From Aeromicrobium stalagmiti (lineage in GTDB: Bacteria > Actinomycetota > Actinomycetes > Propionibacteriales > Nocardioidaceae): a stretch of DNA of 64,000 nucleotides. The notes beneath the pieces were generated by a model. That model saw only the letters and a program-made list of their open reading frames with translations, was not told the DNA's origin and ran no database searches. Shown one piece after another: positions 31,944 through 40,334 of this stretch (position 1 is the first letter of the stretch; each line of letters starts with the position of its first letter). The DNA is taken from the NCBI RefSeq assembly GCF_013283745.1, contig NZ_JABSTZ010000001.1, positions 700,406-764,405 on the forward strand, written 5' to 3'. A program made the translations under genes and the position numbers.

Positions 31944-33080
31944 CTAGGCAGCTGAGCCGGGCGAGATCTCGCCGACCATCGTCTCCTCGTGCGAGTCGGG
32001 GTCGACCGTCGGCTCGCGGTCGAGCTCGCCGACCGCACGGCGGGCGAAGTCGGCGGCGAGCTGCAGCGCCATCTCGCTCTCGGGCAGGACGTCGGCGAGG
32101 ACCGGGAAGGCGTGCACCTGCTTGCGCCACAGGTGGGTCTCGACCTCGACGCCGCGGTCGGCCAGCAGCAGCGCCATGGCCTCGACCTCGGGTCGGAGCA
32201 TCTCGTCCTCGACGGCCACGAAGAACGTCGGCGAGGTGATGTAGGCCGAGGCGTGCAGCGGCGAGGCGTAGCCCTCGATCAGCGCCCCCTCGGGCAGCCA
32301 CCGCTCCCTGATCTTGGCGATGCGCTGGACCGGCAGGTAGGCGTCACGCGACCGGGTGATGCGGACCACCGCCTTGTCCTCGCGATCGGGGTCGACGCTG
32401 AGCAGCGGCGAGAAGCCGAGCAGGGCTGCCGGCGCCTGCAGCCCGCGACGCCTGGCGAGCTCGGCGACCTTCATCGTGAGGTAGCCGCCGGCCGAGTCGC
32501 CGGCGACGACGACCTTGTCGGGGTGCTCGATCTCGTCGAGCAGCGCTGCGTACGCCGTGATGGCGTCCTGGACGGAGTCGGCGACCGACCCCACCGGCAG
32601 CTGGACGTAGTCGACGGAGACGACCGTGGCCCCGGTCTTGAGCGCGAGCCGCTCGCAGATGCGACGGTGCGTGACGATGCTGCCTGAGAAGAAGCCACCG
32701 CCGTGCAGGTAGAGCAGCGTCATGTCGCTGTCGGGCCCATAGCGGTGGGTCATCGACTCGACCCGCACCCCACCGAGCTCCCCCGCCTCGAACTCGACGT
32801 GCGGCGAGCGGCGACGGCGGGCCGACAGGCCGTCGAGCCTCTGGATCGACGCGATCGACCGCTCGCTGATCGGCGTGTAGCGCAGCAGGGGCTTGAACAC
32901 GATCCGGGCGGTGCGCTGCAGCACCCGCGACTTGAAGCTGTAGGTCTCGTGCACGATGGCCTGGTCGTAGACGACCTTCATCGGGCCGCGCCCCGGCAGG
33001 GGCAGCCCGACCCGGGAGCGCGGCGCCTTCACGGAGCCGGCGACACCGGTCAGTCGGTTGATCAGCGCAGAGAACCACAT
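31944..33080 (-). CDS. Alpha/beta hydrolase, hormone-sensitive-lipase type
   Basis: A 378-residue esterase with the family's oxyanion motif HGGGFFSGS, nucleophile elbow VAGDSAGGYLT, and C-terminal acid/base (VEDEMLRPE, QVHAFPVLADVLPES). An extended N-terminal cap (about 110 residues) precedes the catalytic domain. It resembles LipR/LipI-type carboxylesterases of mycobacteria. It starts at ATG 33080 with TACGCT six bases upstream, so the mRNA is probably leaderless; longer reading upstream is an open frame in another gene. Three genes away is a Baeyer-Villiger-type monooxygenase, and esterases often hydrolyse the ester products of such enzymes. Confidence 0.88.
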   Translation of the reverse strand: MWFSALINRLTGVAGSVKAPRSRVGLPLPGRGPMKVVYDQAIVHETYSFKSRVLQRTARIVFKPLLRYTPISERSIASIQRLDGLSARRRRSPHVEFEAGELGGVRVESMTHRYGPDSDMTLLYLHGGGFFSGSIVTHRRICERLALKTGATVVSVDYVQLPVGSVADSVQDAITAYAALLDEIEHPDKVVVAGDSAGGYLTMKVAELARRRGLQAPAALLGFSPLLSVDPDREDKAVVRITRSRDAYLPVQRIAKIRERWLPEGALIEGYASPLHASAYITSPTFFVAVEDEMLRPEVEAMALLLADRGVEVETHLWRKQVHAFPVLADVLPESEMALQLAADFARRAVGELDREPTVDPDSHEETMVGEISPGSAA

Positions 33081-33086
33081 ACCGCG

Positions 33087-33092
33087 AGCGTA
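33087..33092 (-). promoter_or_regulatory. -10 box of the hydrolase gene
   Basis: TACGCT on the minus strand, six bases upstream of ATG 33080; probable leaderless start. Confidence 0.5.
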
Positions 33093-33150
33093 CCCTCGGT
33101 ATGCCCCCGGATCAACCGAGCTCGCCGCATTTGCGCAGGTCAGAGGCCCT

Positions 33151-33813
33151 TTAGTCGGCGCGGAAGCGTGCGTCGACCTCGACGCGGATGACGATCTCCT
33201 CGGGCGTGAGGTCGAGCTCGGGAGCACCTCCGGCGACGCCGAGATCGGCCGACTTGTAGAGCACGGGCGAGCTCGCCGAGGCGGCGCCGGGCGTCGAGAG
33301 CATGCCCGGGTCGGCCAGCTGCACCGCGACGACCTTGCCGCGGCGCACCGCGTTGGCGTACGACTGGGCCTTCGAGACCGCGTCGTCGACCGCGGACTTG
33401 CGGACGTCGGCCTCGTACGACCGCCGGTTCTTGGTCGTGACGTCCCACGCGACGCCGCCGATCTCGACCCCGTCGATGCCCGACCAGTAGTCGAGGAAGC
33501 CGCTGAGACGCTCGAAGTCGGTGAACTCGGCGCGCACCTGCACGCGCGCCACGTGGACCATCTCGCCGCGCTTGCCGTCGGCGACCCACGGACGGTGGCT
33601 GAACACGCGCACCTGGTCGCTCGACCAGGTCTGCACCGCGTGCAGCTCGACGAGCTCGGCCAGCTGGCCGCCGAGCGGCTCCTGGATCGCGACCGCATCG
33701 GCGAACACCGTCTGCTTGTCGGTGCCCTCGATGGCCGCGGCCATGGAGACGATGGCGCGTTCGGCCGGGTGGTGCTGCTCCGCCGAGCCGCGGACCGTGA
33801 TGTCGAGCGTCAT
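33151..33813 (-). CDS. SIMPL domain protein (DUF541)
   Basis: A 220-residue protein of the SIMPL/DUF541 type (LDITVRGSAEQHHPAERAIV, VQVRAEFTDFERLSGFLDYW, VDDAVSKAQSYANAV, ELDLTPEEIVIRVEVDARF). No signal peptide or membrane segment is present, so it is probably cytosolic, unlike many family members. The family forms ring-like or beta-rich oligomers; biochemical function is not established. ATG 33813 is preferred over an earlier frame start at 33846 because CAAGAT lies exactly six bases upstream, a leaderless pattern seen at several genes here. It is divergent from the monooxygenase gene. Confidence 0.78.
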   Translation of the reverse strand: MTLDITVRGSAEQHHPAERAIVSMAAAIEGTDKQTVFADAVAIQEPLGGQLAELVELHAVQTWSSDQVRVFSHRPWVADGKRGEMVHVARVQVRAEFTDFERLSGFLDYWSGIDGVEIGGVAWDVTTKNRRSYEADVRKSAVDDAVSKAQSYANAVRRGKVVAVQLADPGMLSTPGAASASSPVLYKSADLGVAGGAPELDLTPEEIVIRVEVDARFRAD

Positions 33814-33819
33814 GCTGTC

Positions 33820-33825
33820 ATCTTG
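33820..33825 (-). promoter_or_regulatory. -10 box of the SIMPL gene
   Basis: CAAGAT on the minus strand, six bases before ATG 33813; the same hexamer and spacing occur before the P450 gene at 63253. Confidence 0.4.
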
Positions 33826-33889
33826 CCGCATCGCGCCGCACGCCACCGCTCAACAGGGGTTGTCAGCCACGGGCCGACCTGCTCTACTG

Positions 33890-33912
33890 TTCAGATATTC
33901 TGATTATCTGAA
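33890..33912. promoter_or_regulatory. Operator-like inverted repeat before the monooxygenase gene
   Basis: TTCAGATA-N7-TATCTGAA is an 8-bp perfect inverted repeat just downstream of a -10-like TACTGT (33885-33890) and upstream of the ATG 33923. The half site TCAGATA recurs before the SDR gene at 48373. Confidence 0.55.
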
Positions 33913-33922
33913 TGGGGATGTC

Positions 33923-35401
33923 ATGACGGTCCACGACGCCGCGATCATCGGTGCCGGCTTCGGCGGCATCGGAGCCGCGATCCAGCTGCACCGCCTGGGG
34001 CTCCACGACCTGGTGATCCTCGAGCGCGAGAGCGACCTCGGCGGCACCTGGCACGTCAACCGCTACCCGGGGCTCGCGGTCGACATCCCGTCGTCGACCT
34101 ACTCCTACTCCTTCGCGCCGAACCCGTACTGGTCGCGCCTCTACGCTCCGGGTGCCGAGCTCAAGCAGTACGCCGCCCACGTGGCCGACACGTACGACGT
34201 GCGCCGCCACATGCGGTTCGACACCGTCGTCGACGGCGCGGAGTGGGACGAGGACGGTCAGCACTGGACCGTCAGGATCGCCGGCGGCGAGCGCCTGCGG
34301 GCCCGGATGCTGCTGACCGCGACGGGCTTCTTGTCGCAGCCCCGGATGCCCGACATCGAGGGCATCGAGTCGTTCGCCGGCACCGTCATCCACACGACCC
34401 GGTGGGACGACGACATCGACCTCGACGGACGGCGCGCCGCCGTGATCGGCACGGGCGCGACCGCCGTGCAGCTCATCCCGGAGATCGCGCCCCAACTCGC
34501 CGAGCTGACCGTCTACCAGCGCACGGCCATCTGGGTCACCCCCAAGCAGGACGGCGCCGTGCCCGAGCGGCTCCAGCGGCTCTATGCCCGCGTGCCGCTG
34601 ACGCAGCGGGTCGTGCGGACCGTCGGATCAGGCATCCTCGAGGCGATCATGGTCAGCGGCGTGCTGCGCTACCGCCAGGCCAAGGTGCTCAACCGCGGGG
34701 TCGAGAAGCTGGCGCTGCGCCACCTGCGCCGTCAGGTCCACGACCCCGAGACCCGCCGCAAGCTGACACCCGACTACTCGTTCGGCTGCAAGCGGCCGAC
34801 GTTCTCCAACACGTACTTCCCGACATTCAACCGCCCGAACGTGCGCCTGGAGACGACGCCGATCGCCCGCATCGAGCCCGATGGCATCGTCACCACCGAC
34901 GGCGCCAGGACGCAGATCGACACGCTCGTGCTGGCCACCGGGTTCAACCTGTGGGACGCCAACTTCCCGGCGTTCGAGGTCGTCGGCCGCGGCGGCAAGG
35001 ACCTCGGCAGGTTCTGGCGCGAGGGCCGGTTCCAGGCGTACGAGGGCGTGGCCGTCCCCGGGTTCCCCAACTTCATCTCGCTCAACAGCCCGTACTCCTA
35101 CTCCGGCCTCTCCTACTTCACGACGATCGAGTCGCAGATGAAGCACATGGAGCGGCTGATCGGCGAGATGCAGCGGCGAGGAGCGGCCACCTTCGAGGTC
35201 ACCGAGCGGGCCAACACCGCGTTCCTCGACCGGATGACCGGGAACCTCGAGGACTCGGTCTTCGTCCACGGCAGCTGCGCGACGTCACGCAGCTACTACT
35301 TCAACCAGCACGGCGAGGCGACGCTGCTGCGCCCGACCTCGACGATCAACGCCTTCCGCGAGGCCGGGTCGTTCCCGCTCGACGACTACGCCTACGCCTG
35401 A
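33923..35401 (+). CDS. Flavin-binding monooxygenase (Baeyer-Villiger type)
   Basis: A 492-residue FAD/NADPH enzyme: FAD site AIIGAGFGGIGAAIQLHRLG, LERESDLGGTWHVNRYPGLA, the Baeyer-Villiger fingerprint FAGTVIHTTRWDD, NADPH site AVIGTGATAVQLIPEIA and the ATG motif VLATGFNLWD. It inserts oxygen into a ketone or oxidises a soft heteroatom; the native substrate is unknown. C-terminal segments (FKIGCKRP-like SFGCKRPTFSN, YFPTFNRPNVRLE) match the MymA/ethionamide-activating branch of mycobacteria, a resemblance drawn from memory. The ribosome site is GGGGATG before ATG 33923. It overlaps the HxlR gene by 10 bases at their convergent 3' ends. Confidence 0.9.
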   Translation: MTVHDAAIIGAGFGGIGAAIQLHRLGLHDLVILERESDLGGTWHVNRYPGLAVDIPSSTYSYSFAPNPYWSRLYAPGAELKQYAAHVADTYDVRRHMRFDTVVDGAEWDEDGQHWTVRIAGGERLRARMLLTATGFLSQPRMPDIEGIESFAGTVIHTTRWDDDIDLDGRRAAVIGTGATAVQLIPEIAPQLAELTVYQRTAIWVTPKQDGAVPERLQRLYARVPLTQRVVRTVGSGILEAIMVSGVLRYRQAKVLNRGVEKLALRHLRRQVHDPETRRKLTPDYSFGCKRPTFSNTYFPTFNRPNVRLETTPIARIEPDGIVTTDGARTQIDTLVLATGFNLWDANFPAFEVVGRGGKDLGRFWREGRFQAYEGVAVPGFPNFISLNSPYSYSGLSYFTTIESQMKHMERLIGEMQRRGAATFEVTERANTAFLDRMTGNLEDSVFVHGSCATSRSYYFNQHGEATLLRPTSTINAFREAGSFPLDDYAYA

Positions 35402-35862
35402 CGGAGGCGGGCGCCGGCCAGGGGGACGAGCTCGGTGCGGGCATCGGTGCCGATCTGGTGGCCCGCGTCGCACACCAGGTGCGCGTGGACCGTCTCGCCG
35501 CAGTCGCGGTGCCTGATCTGCATCGGCGGGCCGTCGGCTCCCGAGCGGTGGCGGTCGCCCCAGTCCATGATCGCGACCAGGACGGTGCGCAGCTCGCGGC
35601 CCGCGTCGGTCAGGACGTACTCGTGCCGCGCCCGCTGCCCCGCGAGCGCGATCGGCCGCTTGGCGACCAGCCCCTCGTCGACGAGCATGGCCAGCCGCTT
35701 GGCCAGCACGTCGCGGGCGACGCCGAGATGGTCCTGCAGCGCGTCGAAGCGGCGGACCCCGTTGAACAAGTCGCGCACGACCAGCACGGCCCAGCGGTCG
35801 CCGAGGATCTCAGCGGTCCGCGCGATCGAGCAGCTGCGCGAGTCGTAGTCGGACCATGTCAT
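35392..35862 (-). CDS. HxlR-family winged-helix regulator
   Basis: A 156-residue protein with the HxlR core CSIARTAEILGDRWAVLVVR, FDALQDHLGVARDVLAKRLA, YVLTDAGRELRTVLVAIMDW. A C-terminal segment (MQIRHRDCGETVHAHLVCDA) with two Cys and two His could bind a metal or sense thiols/aldehydes, as in several HxlR proteins. ATG 35862 is chosen because AGAGGTGA is a good ribosome site for it; GTG 35871 would overlap that site. It is divergent from the thioesterase, with a palindrome between, so the pair is likely co-regulated. Confidence 0.85.
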   Translation of the reverse strand: MTWSDYDSRSCSIARTAEILGDRWAVLVVRDLFNGVRRFDALQDHLGVARDVLAKRLAMLVDEGLVAKRPIALAGQRARHEYVLTDAGRELRTVLVAIMDWGDRHRSGADGPPMQIRHRDCGETVHAHLVCDAGHQIGTDARTELVPLAGARLRQA

Positions 35863-35873
35863 GTGCGTCACCT

Positions 35874-35906
35874 CTGAGTTTGGATTACAGACTCAGATGC
35901 TACGCT
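35874..35906. promoter_or_regulatory. Divergent promoter with HxlR operator candidate
   Basis: CTGAGT-N11-ACTCAG (35874-35896) is a 6-bp inverted repeat. On the plus strand it overlaps a -35-like TTTGGA (35879-35884), 16 bp before a -10 TACGCT (35901-35906) for the thioesterase gene. Confidence 0.5.
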
Positions 35907-35935
35907 GCCGAGGACCGCAGGAGAAGAGGCGCACC

Positions 35936-36433
35936 ATGACCGAGCTGACCCAGCAGACCAAGTCCATCTCGTGGGTCGATCCGCGACCGCAGGCCATGCA
36001 GGCGCTGACGATGAGCGGTCTCGACTACCTCCGGGCGATGCAGGACGGCTCGATCCCCCCGCCGCCCATCGCGAGCCACATCAACCTCGAGATGGTCTCG
36101 GCCGACCCCGGTGTCGCCGTGATGACGGCGACCCCCGACGAGTCGCACTACAACCCCATCGGATCGGTCCACGGTGGCTTCTTCGCGACGCTGCTCGACT
36201 CGGTGTGCGGGTGCGCGGTGCAGACGACGCTGCCCGCCGGGACGGCCTACACCTCGCTCGACCTCAACGTCAGCTTCCTGCGCGGCATCACGTCCGACAC
36301 CGGCCGCGTCGTCGCCACCGGACGGGTCACCAAGCCGGGGTCGCGCGCCGCCTTCGTCGAGGCCGACATCAAGGACGCCGAGGGCCGGCTGCTCGCCACG
36401 GCGACGTCGACCTGTCTGGTCTTCCAGCCCTGA
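35936..36433 (+). CDS. PaaI-type hot-dog fold thioesterase
   Basis: A 165-residue protein with the hot-dog thioesterase core (HYNPIGSVHGGFFATLLDS, CGCAVQTTLPAGTAYTSLDL, NVSFLRGITSDTGRVVATGR). The HGG-x5-LLD motif is the PaaI/MenI active-site signature; it hydrolyses an aryl- or acyl-CoA thioester. The N-terminal 40 residues precede the fold and are common in actinobacterial members. ATG 35936 follows AGGAGAAGAGG. It is divergent from HxlR, which may control it. Confidence 0.88.
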   Translation: MTELTQQTKSISWVDPRPQAMQALTMSGLDYLRAMQDGSIPPPPIASHINLEMVSADPGVAVMTATPDESHYNPIGSVHGGFFATLLDSVCGCAVQTTLPAGTAYTSLDLNVSFLRGITSDTGRVVATGRVTKPGSRAAFVEADIKDAEGRLLATATSTCLVFQP

Positions 36434-36454
36434 AAACCCGAGGCTTTCCTCGGA

Positions 36455-36460
36455 TACGAT
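36455..36460 (+). promoter_or_regulatory. -10 box of the phosphofructokinase gene
   Basis: TACGAT stands six bases before GTG 36467. No ribosome site is seen, so the mRNA is probably leaderless. Confidence 0.5.
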
Positions 36461-36466
36461 GGTGAC

Positions 36467-37786
36467 GTGGTCACCCTCGACGATCTCCAGGTCCGCTCCC
36501 TCGGCGCGAGCAGCATCGACAGCCCCTTGGCGCTGTACGTCGACGGACGCGAGACCAACGAGTACTACGTCGGCGAGACCGACCGCATCCTCTACGACGA
36601 CACGATCGAGCTCATCACCGCGCGCGGCGTCCCGCTCGAGGAGCTGCCCACGTTCGAGGCCGGTGGCCCCCGTCGCAAGATCTTCTTCGACCCCGCCACG
36701 ACCAAGGTCGGCGTGGTCACCTGCGGCGGCCTCTGCCCGGGGCTCAACGACGTCATCCGAGCGATCGTGCTCGAGCTGCACACGCACTACGGCGTGCGCG
36801 ACGTCGTCGGCTTCCAGCACGGCTACGCCGGCATCGTCGAGGCCAACGGCCACGACCTCCTCGCGCTGACGCCGGAGTACGTCGCGCGCATCAACGAGCG
36901 CGGCGGCACGATCCTGGGCTCGTCGCGCGGCGCGCAGGACCCGGTGGCGATCGTCGACCGCCTCGTCGAGCTCGACATCGACATCCTCATGGTCATCGGC
37001 GGCGACGGGTCGATGCGCGGAGCCCACAACATCGGTGTCGAGATCGCCCGTCGCGGCCTCACGATCGGCATCGTCGGCGTGCCCAAGACGATCGACAACG
37101 ACATCCCCCACATCGGGCAGAGCTTCGGCTTCTCGACCGCGTTCTCCAAGGCCGCCGAGTCGATCAAGGCCGCCCGGGTCGAGGTCGAGGCAGCCGTGGG
37201 CGGCGTCGGCATCGTGAAGGTCATGGGCCGGCACGCGGGGTTCATCGCCTGCTACGCCGCGCTCGCCAACCACGACGCCGACTTCGTGCTCATCCCCGAG
37301 GTCGACTTCTCCCTCGACGGCGACAACGGACTGCTGGCGCTGCTCGCCGACCGGGTCGCCGACAAGGGCAGTGCGGTCATCGTCCTCGCCGAGGGCGCGG
37401 GGCAGGACCTCATCCCGGCCAGCGACCGCACGGACGCCAGCGGCAACGCGATCCTCGGCGACATCGCGGGCTTCCTGCGCGAGCAGATCAGCAAGGACTT
37501 CGCCAACCGCGCCCAGCCGCTCACGATGCGCTACTTCAACCCCGGCTACGCGATCCGCTCCGTCCCGGCCGATGCCTCCGACTCGGTCTACTGCGCCCGT
37601 CTGGCCCAGACCGCGGTGCACGCGGCCATGGCCGGTCGCACCGACATGGTCGTCGGACGCCGCCGTCACCGGTTCGTCAACGTCCCGATCCCGTTCGTCA
37701 CGGCCGGCGCCCACAGCGTCTCGCCCGACGGCGACCTGTGGCTCTCGGTCCTCGAGAGCACCGCCCAGCCGTTCTCCATGCGCTGA
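36467..37786 (+). CDS. 6-phosphofructokinase, mixed-motif (plant/protist-like) clade
   Basis: A 439-residue kinase. The N-terminal 75 residues precede the catalytic core VVTCGGLCPGLNDVIRAIVL. The phosphoryl-donor site reads VIGGDGSMRGA, with glycine after GGD as in ATP-dependent enzymes (PPi enzymes have a second Asp), yet the catalytic loop is PKTIDNDIPHIGQSFGFSTA, with Lys where ATP-type enzymes have Gly. This combination is known in the plant/trypanosome-like clade of ATP enzymes derived from PPi ancestors. It converts fructose 6-phosphate to the 1,6-bisphosphate. GTG start is supported by the -10 box six bases away. Confidence 0.88.
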   Translation: MVTLDDLQVRSLGASSIDSPLALYVDGRETNEYYVGETDRILYDDTIELITARGVPLEELPTFEAGGPRRKIFFDPATTKVGVVTCGGLCPGLNDVIRAIVLELHTHYGVRDVVGFQHGYAGIVEANGHDLLALTPEYVARINERGGTILGSSRGAQDPVAIVDRLVELDIDILMVIGGDGSMRGAHNIGVEIARRGLTIGIVGVPKTIDNDIPHIGQSFGFSTAFSKAAESIKAARVEVEAAVGGVGIVKVMGRHAGFIACYAALANHDADFVLIPEVDFSLDGDNGLLALLADRVADKGSAVIVLAEGAGQDLIPASDRTDASGNAILGDIAGFLREQISKDFANRAQPLTMRYFNPGYAIRSVPADASDSVYCARLAQTAVHAAMAGRTDMVVGRRRHRFVNVPIPFVTAGAHSVSPDGDLWLSVLESTAQPFSMR

Positions 37787-37884
37787 CGGTTCATTCGCGC
37801 CTGATTCCAATTGCTGAGACGCCCTTGCCATACGGCGAGACGGTGGCATGGTCGAGGTCAGACCTTCGACCCCCAGGAGACCCC

Positions 37885-39174
37885 ATGAGCGACACCTGGT
37901 CCTTCGAGACCAAGCAGATCCACGCCGGACAGGTTCCCGACCCCACGACCGGCGCCCGCGCGCTGCCGATCTACCAGACGACGTCCTTCCAGTTCCGCGA
38001 CACCCAGCACGCCGCCGACCTGTTCAGCCTCGCCGAGCCGGGCAACATCTACACGCGCATCATCAACCCGACGCAGACCGTCGTCGAGGAGCGCCTCGCC
38101 GCTCTCGAGGGTGGCGTCGGGGCGCTGCTGTTCGCCTCCGGCCAGGCCGCAACCACCGGCGCACTGACCAACGTTGCCGAGGCCGGCGACCACATCGTCG
38201 CGTCGGCGAGCCTCTACGGCGGCACCGACAGCCTGCTGCGCCACACGTTCCCCAAGCTCGGCATCACGGTGACCTTCGTCGAGGACAACAACAACCCCGA
38301 CGCCTGGCGCGCCGCCGTCCAGGACAACACCAAGGTGTTCTTCGGCGAGACGATCGGCAACCCCAAGGGCGACATCCTCGACCTCGAGGCCATCTCGGCC
38401 GTCGCCAAGGAGGTCGGCGTCCCGTTCATCGTCGACAACACGGTCGCGACCCCCTTCCTGCTCAACCCGCTCAAGCACGGCGTCGACACCGTCGTCCACT
38501 CCGCGACGAAGTACATCGGCGGTCACGGCACCGCGATCGCGGGCGTCGTCATCGACGGCGGCACGTTCGACTACGGCGCGCACGGCGACAAGTTCCCCGG
38601 CTTCACGACCGCCGACCCGAGCTATCACGGACTGGTGTTCGCCGAGGCCCTCGGACCGGCTGCCTACATCGCCAAGCTGCGCGTCCAGTACCTCCGCAAC
38701 ATCGGCGCCGCGATCGCGCCGTTCAACGCCTTCCTGCTGGCCCAGGGCCTCGAGACCCTGAGCCTGCGCATGGAGCGTCACATCGAGAACACCCGCCGGG
38801 TCGCCGAGTGGCTCGAGGCCCGCGAGGACGTCGCCAAGGTGACGTGGGCGAGCCTCGAGAGCAGCCCCTACAAGGCGCTCGCCGACCGGTACGTCCCCCA
38901 GGGGGCCGGAGCGGTGCTGACGTTCGAGCTGCCCGGCGGCCTCGAGGCCGGCAAGGCGTTCATCGACGCTCTCGAGCTGTTCAGCCACGTCGCCAACATC
39001 GGTGACGTGCGCAGCCTGGCGATCCACCCCGCCAGCACGACGCACTCGCAGGGCACGCCCGAGGAGCACGCTGCCACCGGCGTGACCCCCGGACTCGTCC
39101 GCCTCGCGGTCGGCCTCGAGGGCATCGACGACATCCTCGCCGACCTCGACGCCGGCTTCCGCGCAGCGAAGTGA
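37885..39174 (+). CDS. metY: O-acetylhomoserine sulfhydrylase (PLP-dependent)
   Basis: A 429-residue fold-type I PLP enzyme: TKQIHAGQVPDPTTGARALP, IYQTTSFQFRDTQHAADLFS, LASGQAATTGAL-like FASGQAATTG, and the PLP lysine in VVHSATKYIGGHGTAI. MetY makes homocysteine from O-acetylhomoserine and sulfide, the direct sulfhydrylation route to methionine. ATG 37885 follows CAGGAGA. The upstream 98-base gap has no recognisable SAM riboswitch fold, so control is probably by a repressor. The stop overlaps metX by 4 bases, and the two are adjacent steps of one pathway. Confidence 0.93.
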   Translation: MSDTWSFETKQIHAGQVPDPTTGARALPIYQTTSFQFRDTQHAADLFSLAEPGNIYTRIINPTQTVVEERLAALEGGVGALLFASGQAATTGALTNVAEAGDHIVASASLYGGTDSLLRHTFPKLGITVTFVEDNNNPDAWRAAVQDNTKVFFGETIGNPKGDILDLEAISAVAKEVGVPFIVDNTVATPFLLNPLKHGVDTVVHSATKYIGGHGTAIAGVVIDGGTFDYGAHGDKFPGFTTADPSYHGLVFAEALGPAAYIAKLRVQYLRNIGAAIAPFNAFLLAQGLETLSLRMERHIENTRRVAEWLEAREDVAKVTWASLESSPYKALADRYVPQGAGAVLTFELPGGLEAGKAFIDALELFSHVANIGDVRSLAIHPASTTHSQGTPEEHAATGVTPGLVRLAVGLEGIDDILADLDAGFRAAK

Positions 39175-40280
39175 GCCTGGCCCCGGGCATCGATCCCTCT
39201 CTCGTCACCGGCGCGTGGCGGGAGGGGGATCCGACCGGTGCCCGGAAGTTCGCCGACCTCGGCGACATCGAGCTCGACTCGGGACGGACGCTGCCCGGCG
39301 TCCGGCTCGCCTACGAGACGTGGGGGGCGTACGACGGGTCGAACGCCGTCCTGATCCTGCACGCGCTCACCGGCGACAGCCACGTGCACGGGCCCGCCGG
39401 GCCCGGACACCCGACGCCCGGGTGGTGGGACGCGCTGGTGGGTCCCGGGCTCGCGATCGACACCGACCGGCTCTTCGTCGTGGCCGCCAACATCCTCGGG
39501 GGCTGCCAGGGGTCGACCGGGCCGGCCTCGCTCGACGCCGACGGGCTGCCCTGGGGCGGCTCGTTCCCGGCCCTGACGGTGCGCGACCAGGTGCGGGCCG
39601 AGGCAGCGCTCGCCGACCACCTCGGCGTCCCCCGCTGGCACGGCGTCATCGGCGGATCGGCCGGCGGCATGCGGGCCCTGGAGTGGGCGATCGAGCACCC
39701 CGCGCGGGTCGACCGACTCTTCCTGCTGGCGACGTCGGCCGCGGCGTCCGCCGAGCAGATCGCCCTGTCACGCACCCAGGTCGCCGCGATCGAGACCGAT
39801 CCCGCGTGGTTCGACGGCGACTACTACGACGGCCCGCAGGGACCCCTGTCAGGGCTCGACCTCGCGCGGCGCATCGCGCACATCGCCTACCGCAGCGAGG
39901 GCGAGCTGGCCGAACGGTTCGGCCGCACCGTGCAGGCAGACGGTCGCTGGGCGGTCGACTCCTACCTGCAGCACCACGGGGCCAAGCTCGTGCAACGCTT
40001 CGACGCCAACTCGTACGTCGTGCTGACGTCGGCGATGGACAGCCACGACGTCGGCCGCGATCGCGGGGGCCTCGAGGCTGCACTCGGCCGCATCACGGCG
40101 CGGACCGTCGTCGCGGGCATCGACTCCGACCGGCTCTACCCGCTGCACCAGCAACAGCAGCTCGCCGACCTCATCCCCGGCGCCGACGGGCTCGACGTGG
40201 TCGCGTCGCCGTACGGCCACGACGGCTTCCTGATCGAGGCCGACCAGGTCGGCGAGCTCGCGCGGCACCTGCTGACCTGA
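39171..40280 (+). CDS. metX: Homoserine O-acetyltransferase
   Basis: A 369-residue alpha/beta-hydrolase-fold acyltransferase: LAYETWGAYDGSNAVLILHA, NILGGCQGSTGPASL, nucleophile elbow IGGSAGGMRALEWA, and the C-terminal Asp/His in SDRLYPLHQQQQ and SPYGHDGFLIE. It makes O-acetylhomoserine, which MetY uses. The elbow has GGSAGG where most homologs have GGSMGG; the serine is kept, so activity is expected. Family naming cannot by itself separate acetyl- from succinyl-donor enzymes. GTG 39171 overlaps the metY stop (GTGA). Confidence 0.92.
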   Translation: MSLAPGIDPSLVTGAWREGDPTGARKFADLGDIELDSGRTLPGVRLAYETWGAYDGSNAVLILHALTGDSHVHGPAGPGHPTPGWWDALVGPGLAIDTDRLFVVAANILGGCQGSTGPASLDADGLPWGGSFPALTVRDQVRAEAALADHLGVPRWHGVIGGSAGGMRALEWAIEHPARVDRLFLLATSAAASAEQIALSRTQVAAIETDPAWFDGDYYDGPQGPLSGLDLARRIAHIAYRSEGELAERFGRTVQADGRWAVDSYLQHHGAKLVQRFDANSYVVLTSAMDSHDVGRDRGGLEAALGRITARTVVAGIDSDRLYPLHQQQQLADLIPGADGLDVVASPYGHDGFLIEADQVGELARHLLT

Positions 40281-40294
40281 CGGCCGGCACCGCG

Positions 40295-40300
40295 TACGCT
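40295..40300 (+). promoter_or_regulatory. -10 box in front of a tiny upstream ORF
   Basis: TACGCT lies seven bases before ATG 40308, the start of an eight-codon ORF coupled to the next gene. Confidence 0.4.
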
Positions 40301-40307
40301 CACCGGC

Positions 40308-40334
40308 ATGCACCTGCGGCAGCGACACGCATGA
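40308..40334 (+). CDS. Possible leaderless micro-ORF coupled to the next gene
   Basis: The codons read MHLRQRHA with TGA at 40332-40334 overlapping the ATG at 40331 (ATGA). It begins at the expected start site of the TACGCT promoter. Too short to judge by composition; it could serve only to bring ribosomes to the next start, which lacks a clear ribosome site of its own. It contains two Arg and two His codons, but this is not attenuator-like. Confidence 0.3.
   Translation: MHLRQRHA

Noticed and set aside
37787-37884. Possible SAM riboswitch before metY
   Set aside because: The gap is only 98 bases and shows no recognisable SAM-I/IV pairing scheme or conserved core; only a weak TGCCA/TGGCA hairpin. 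Not supported.
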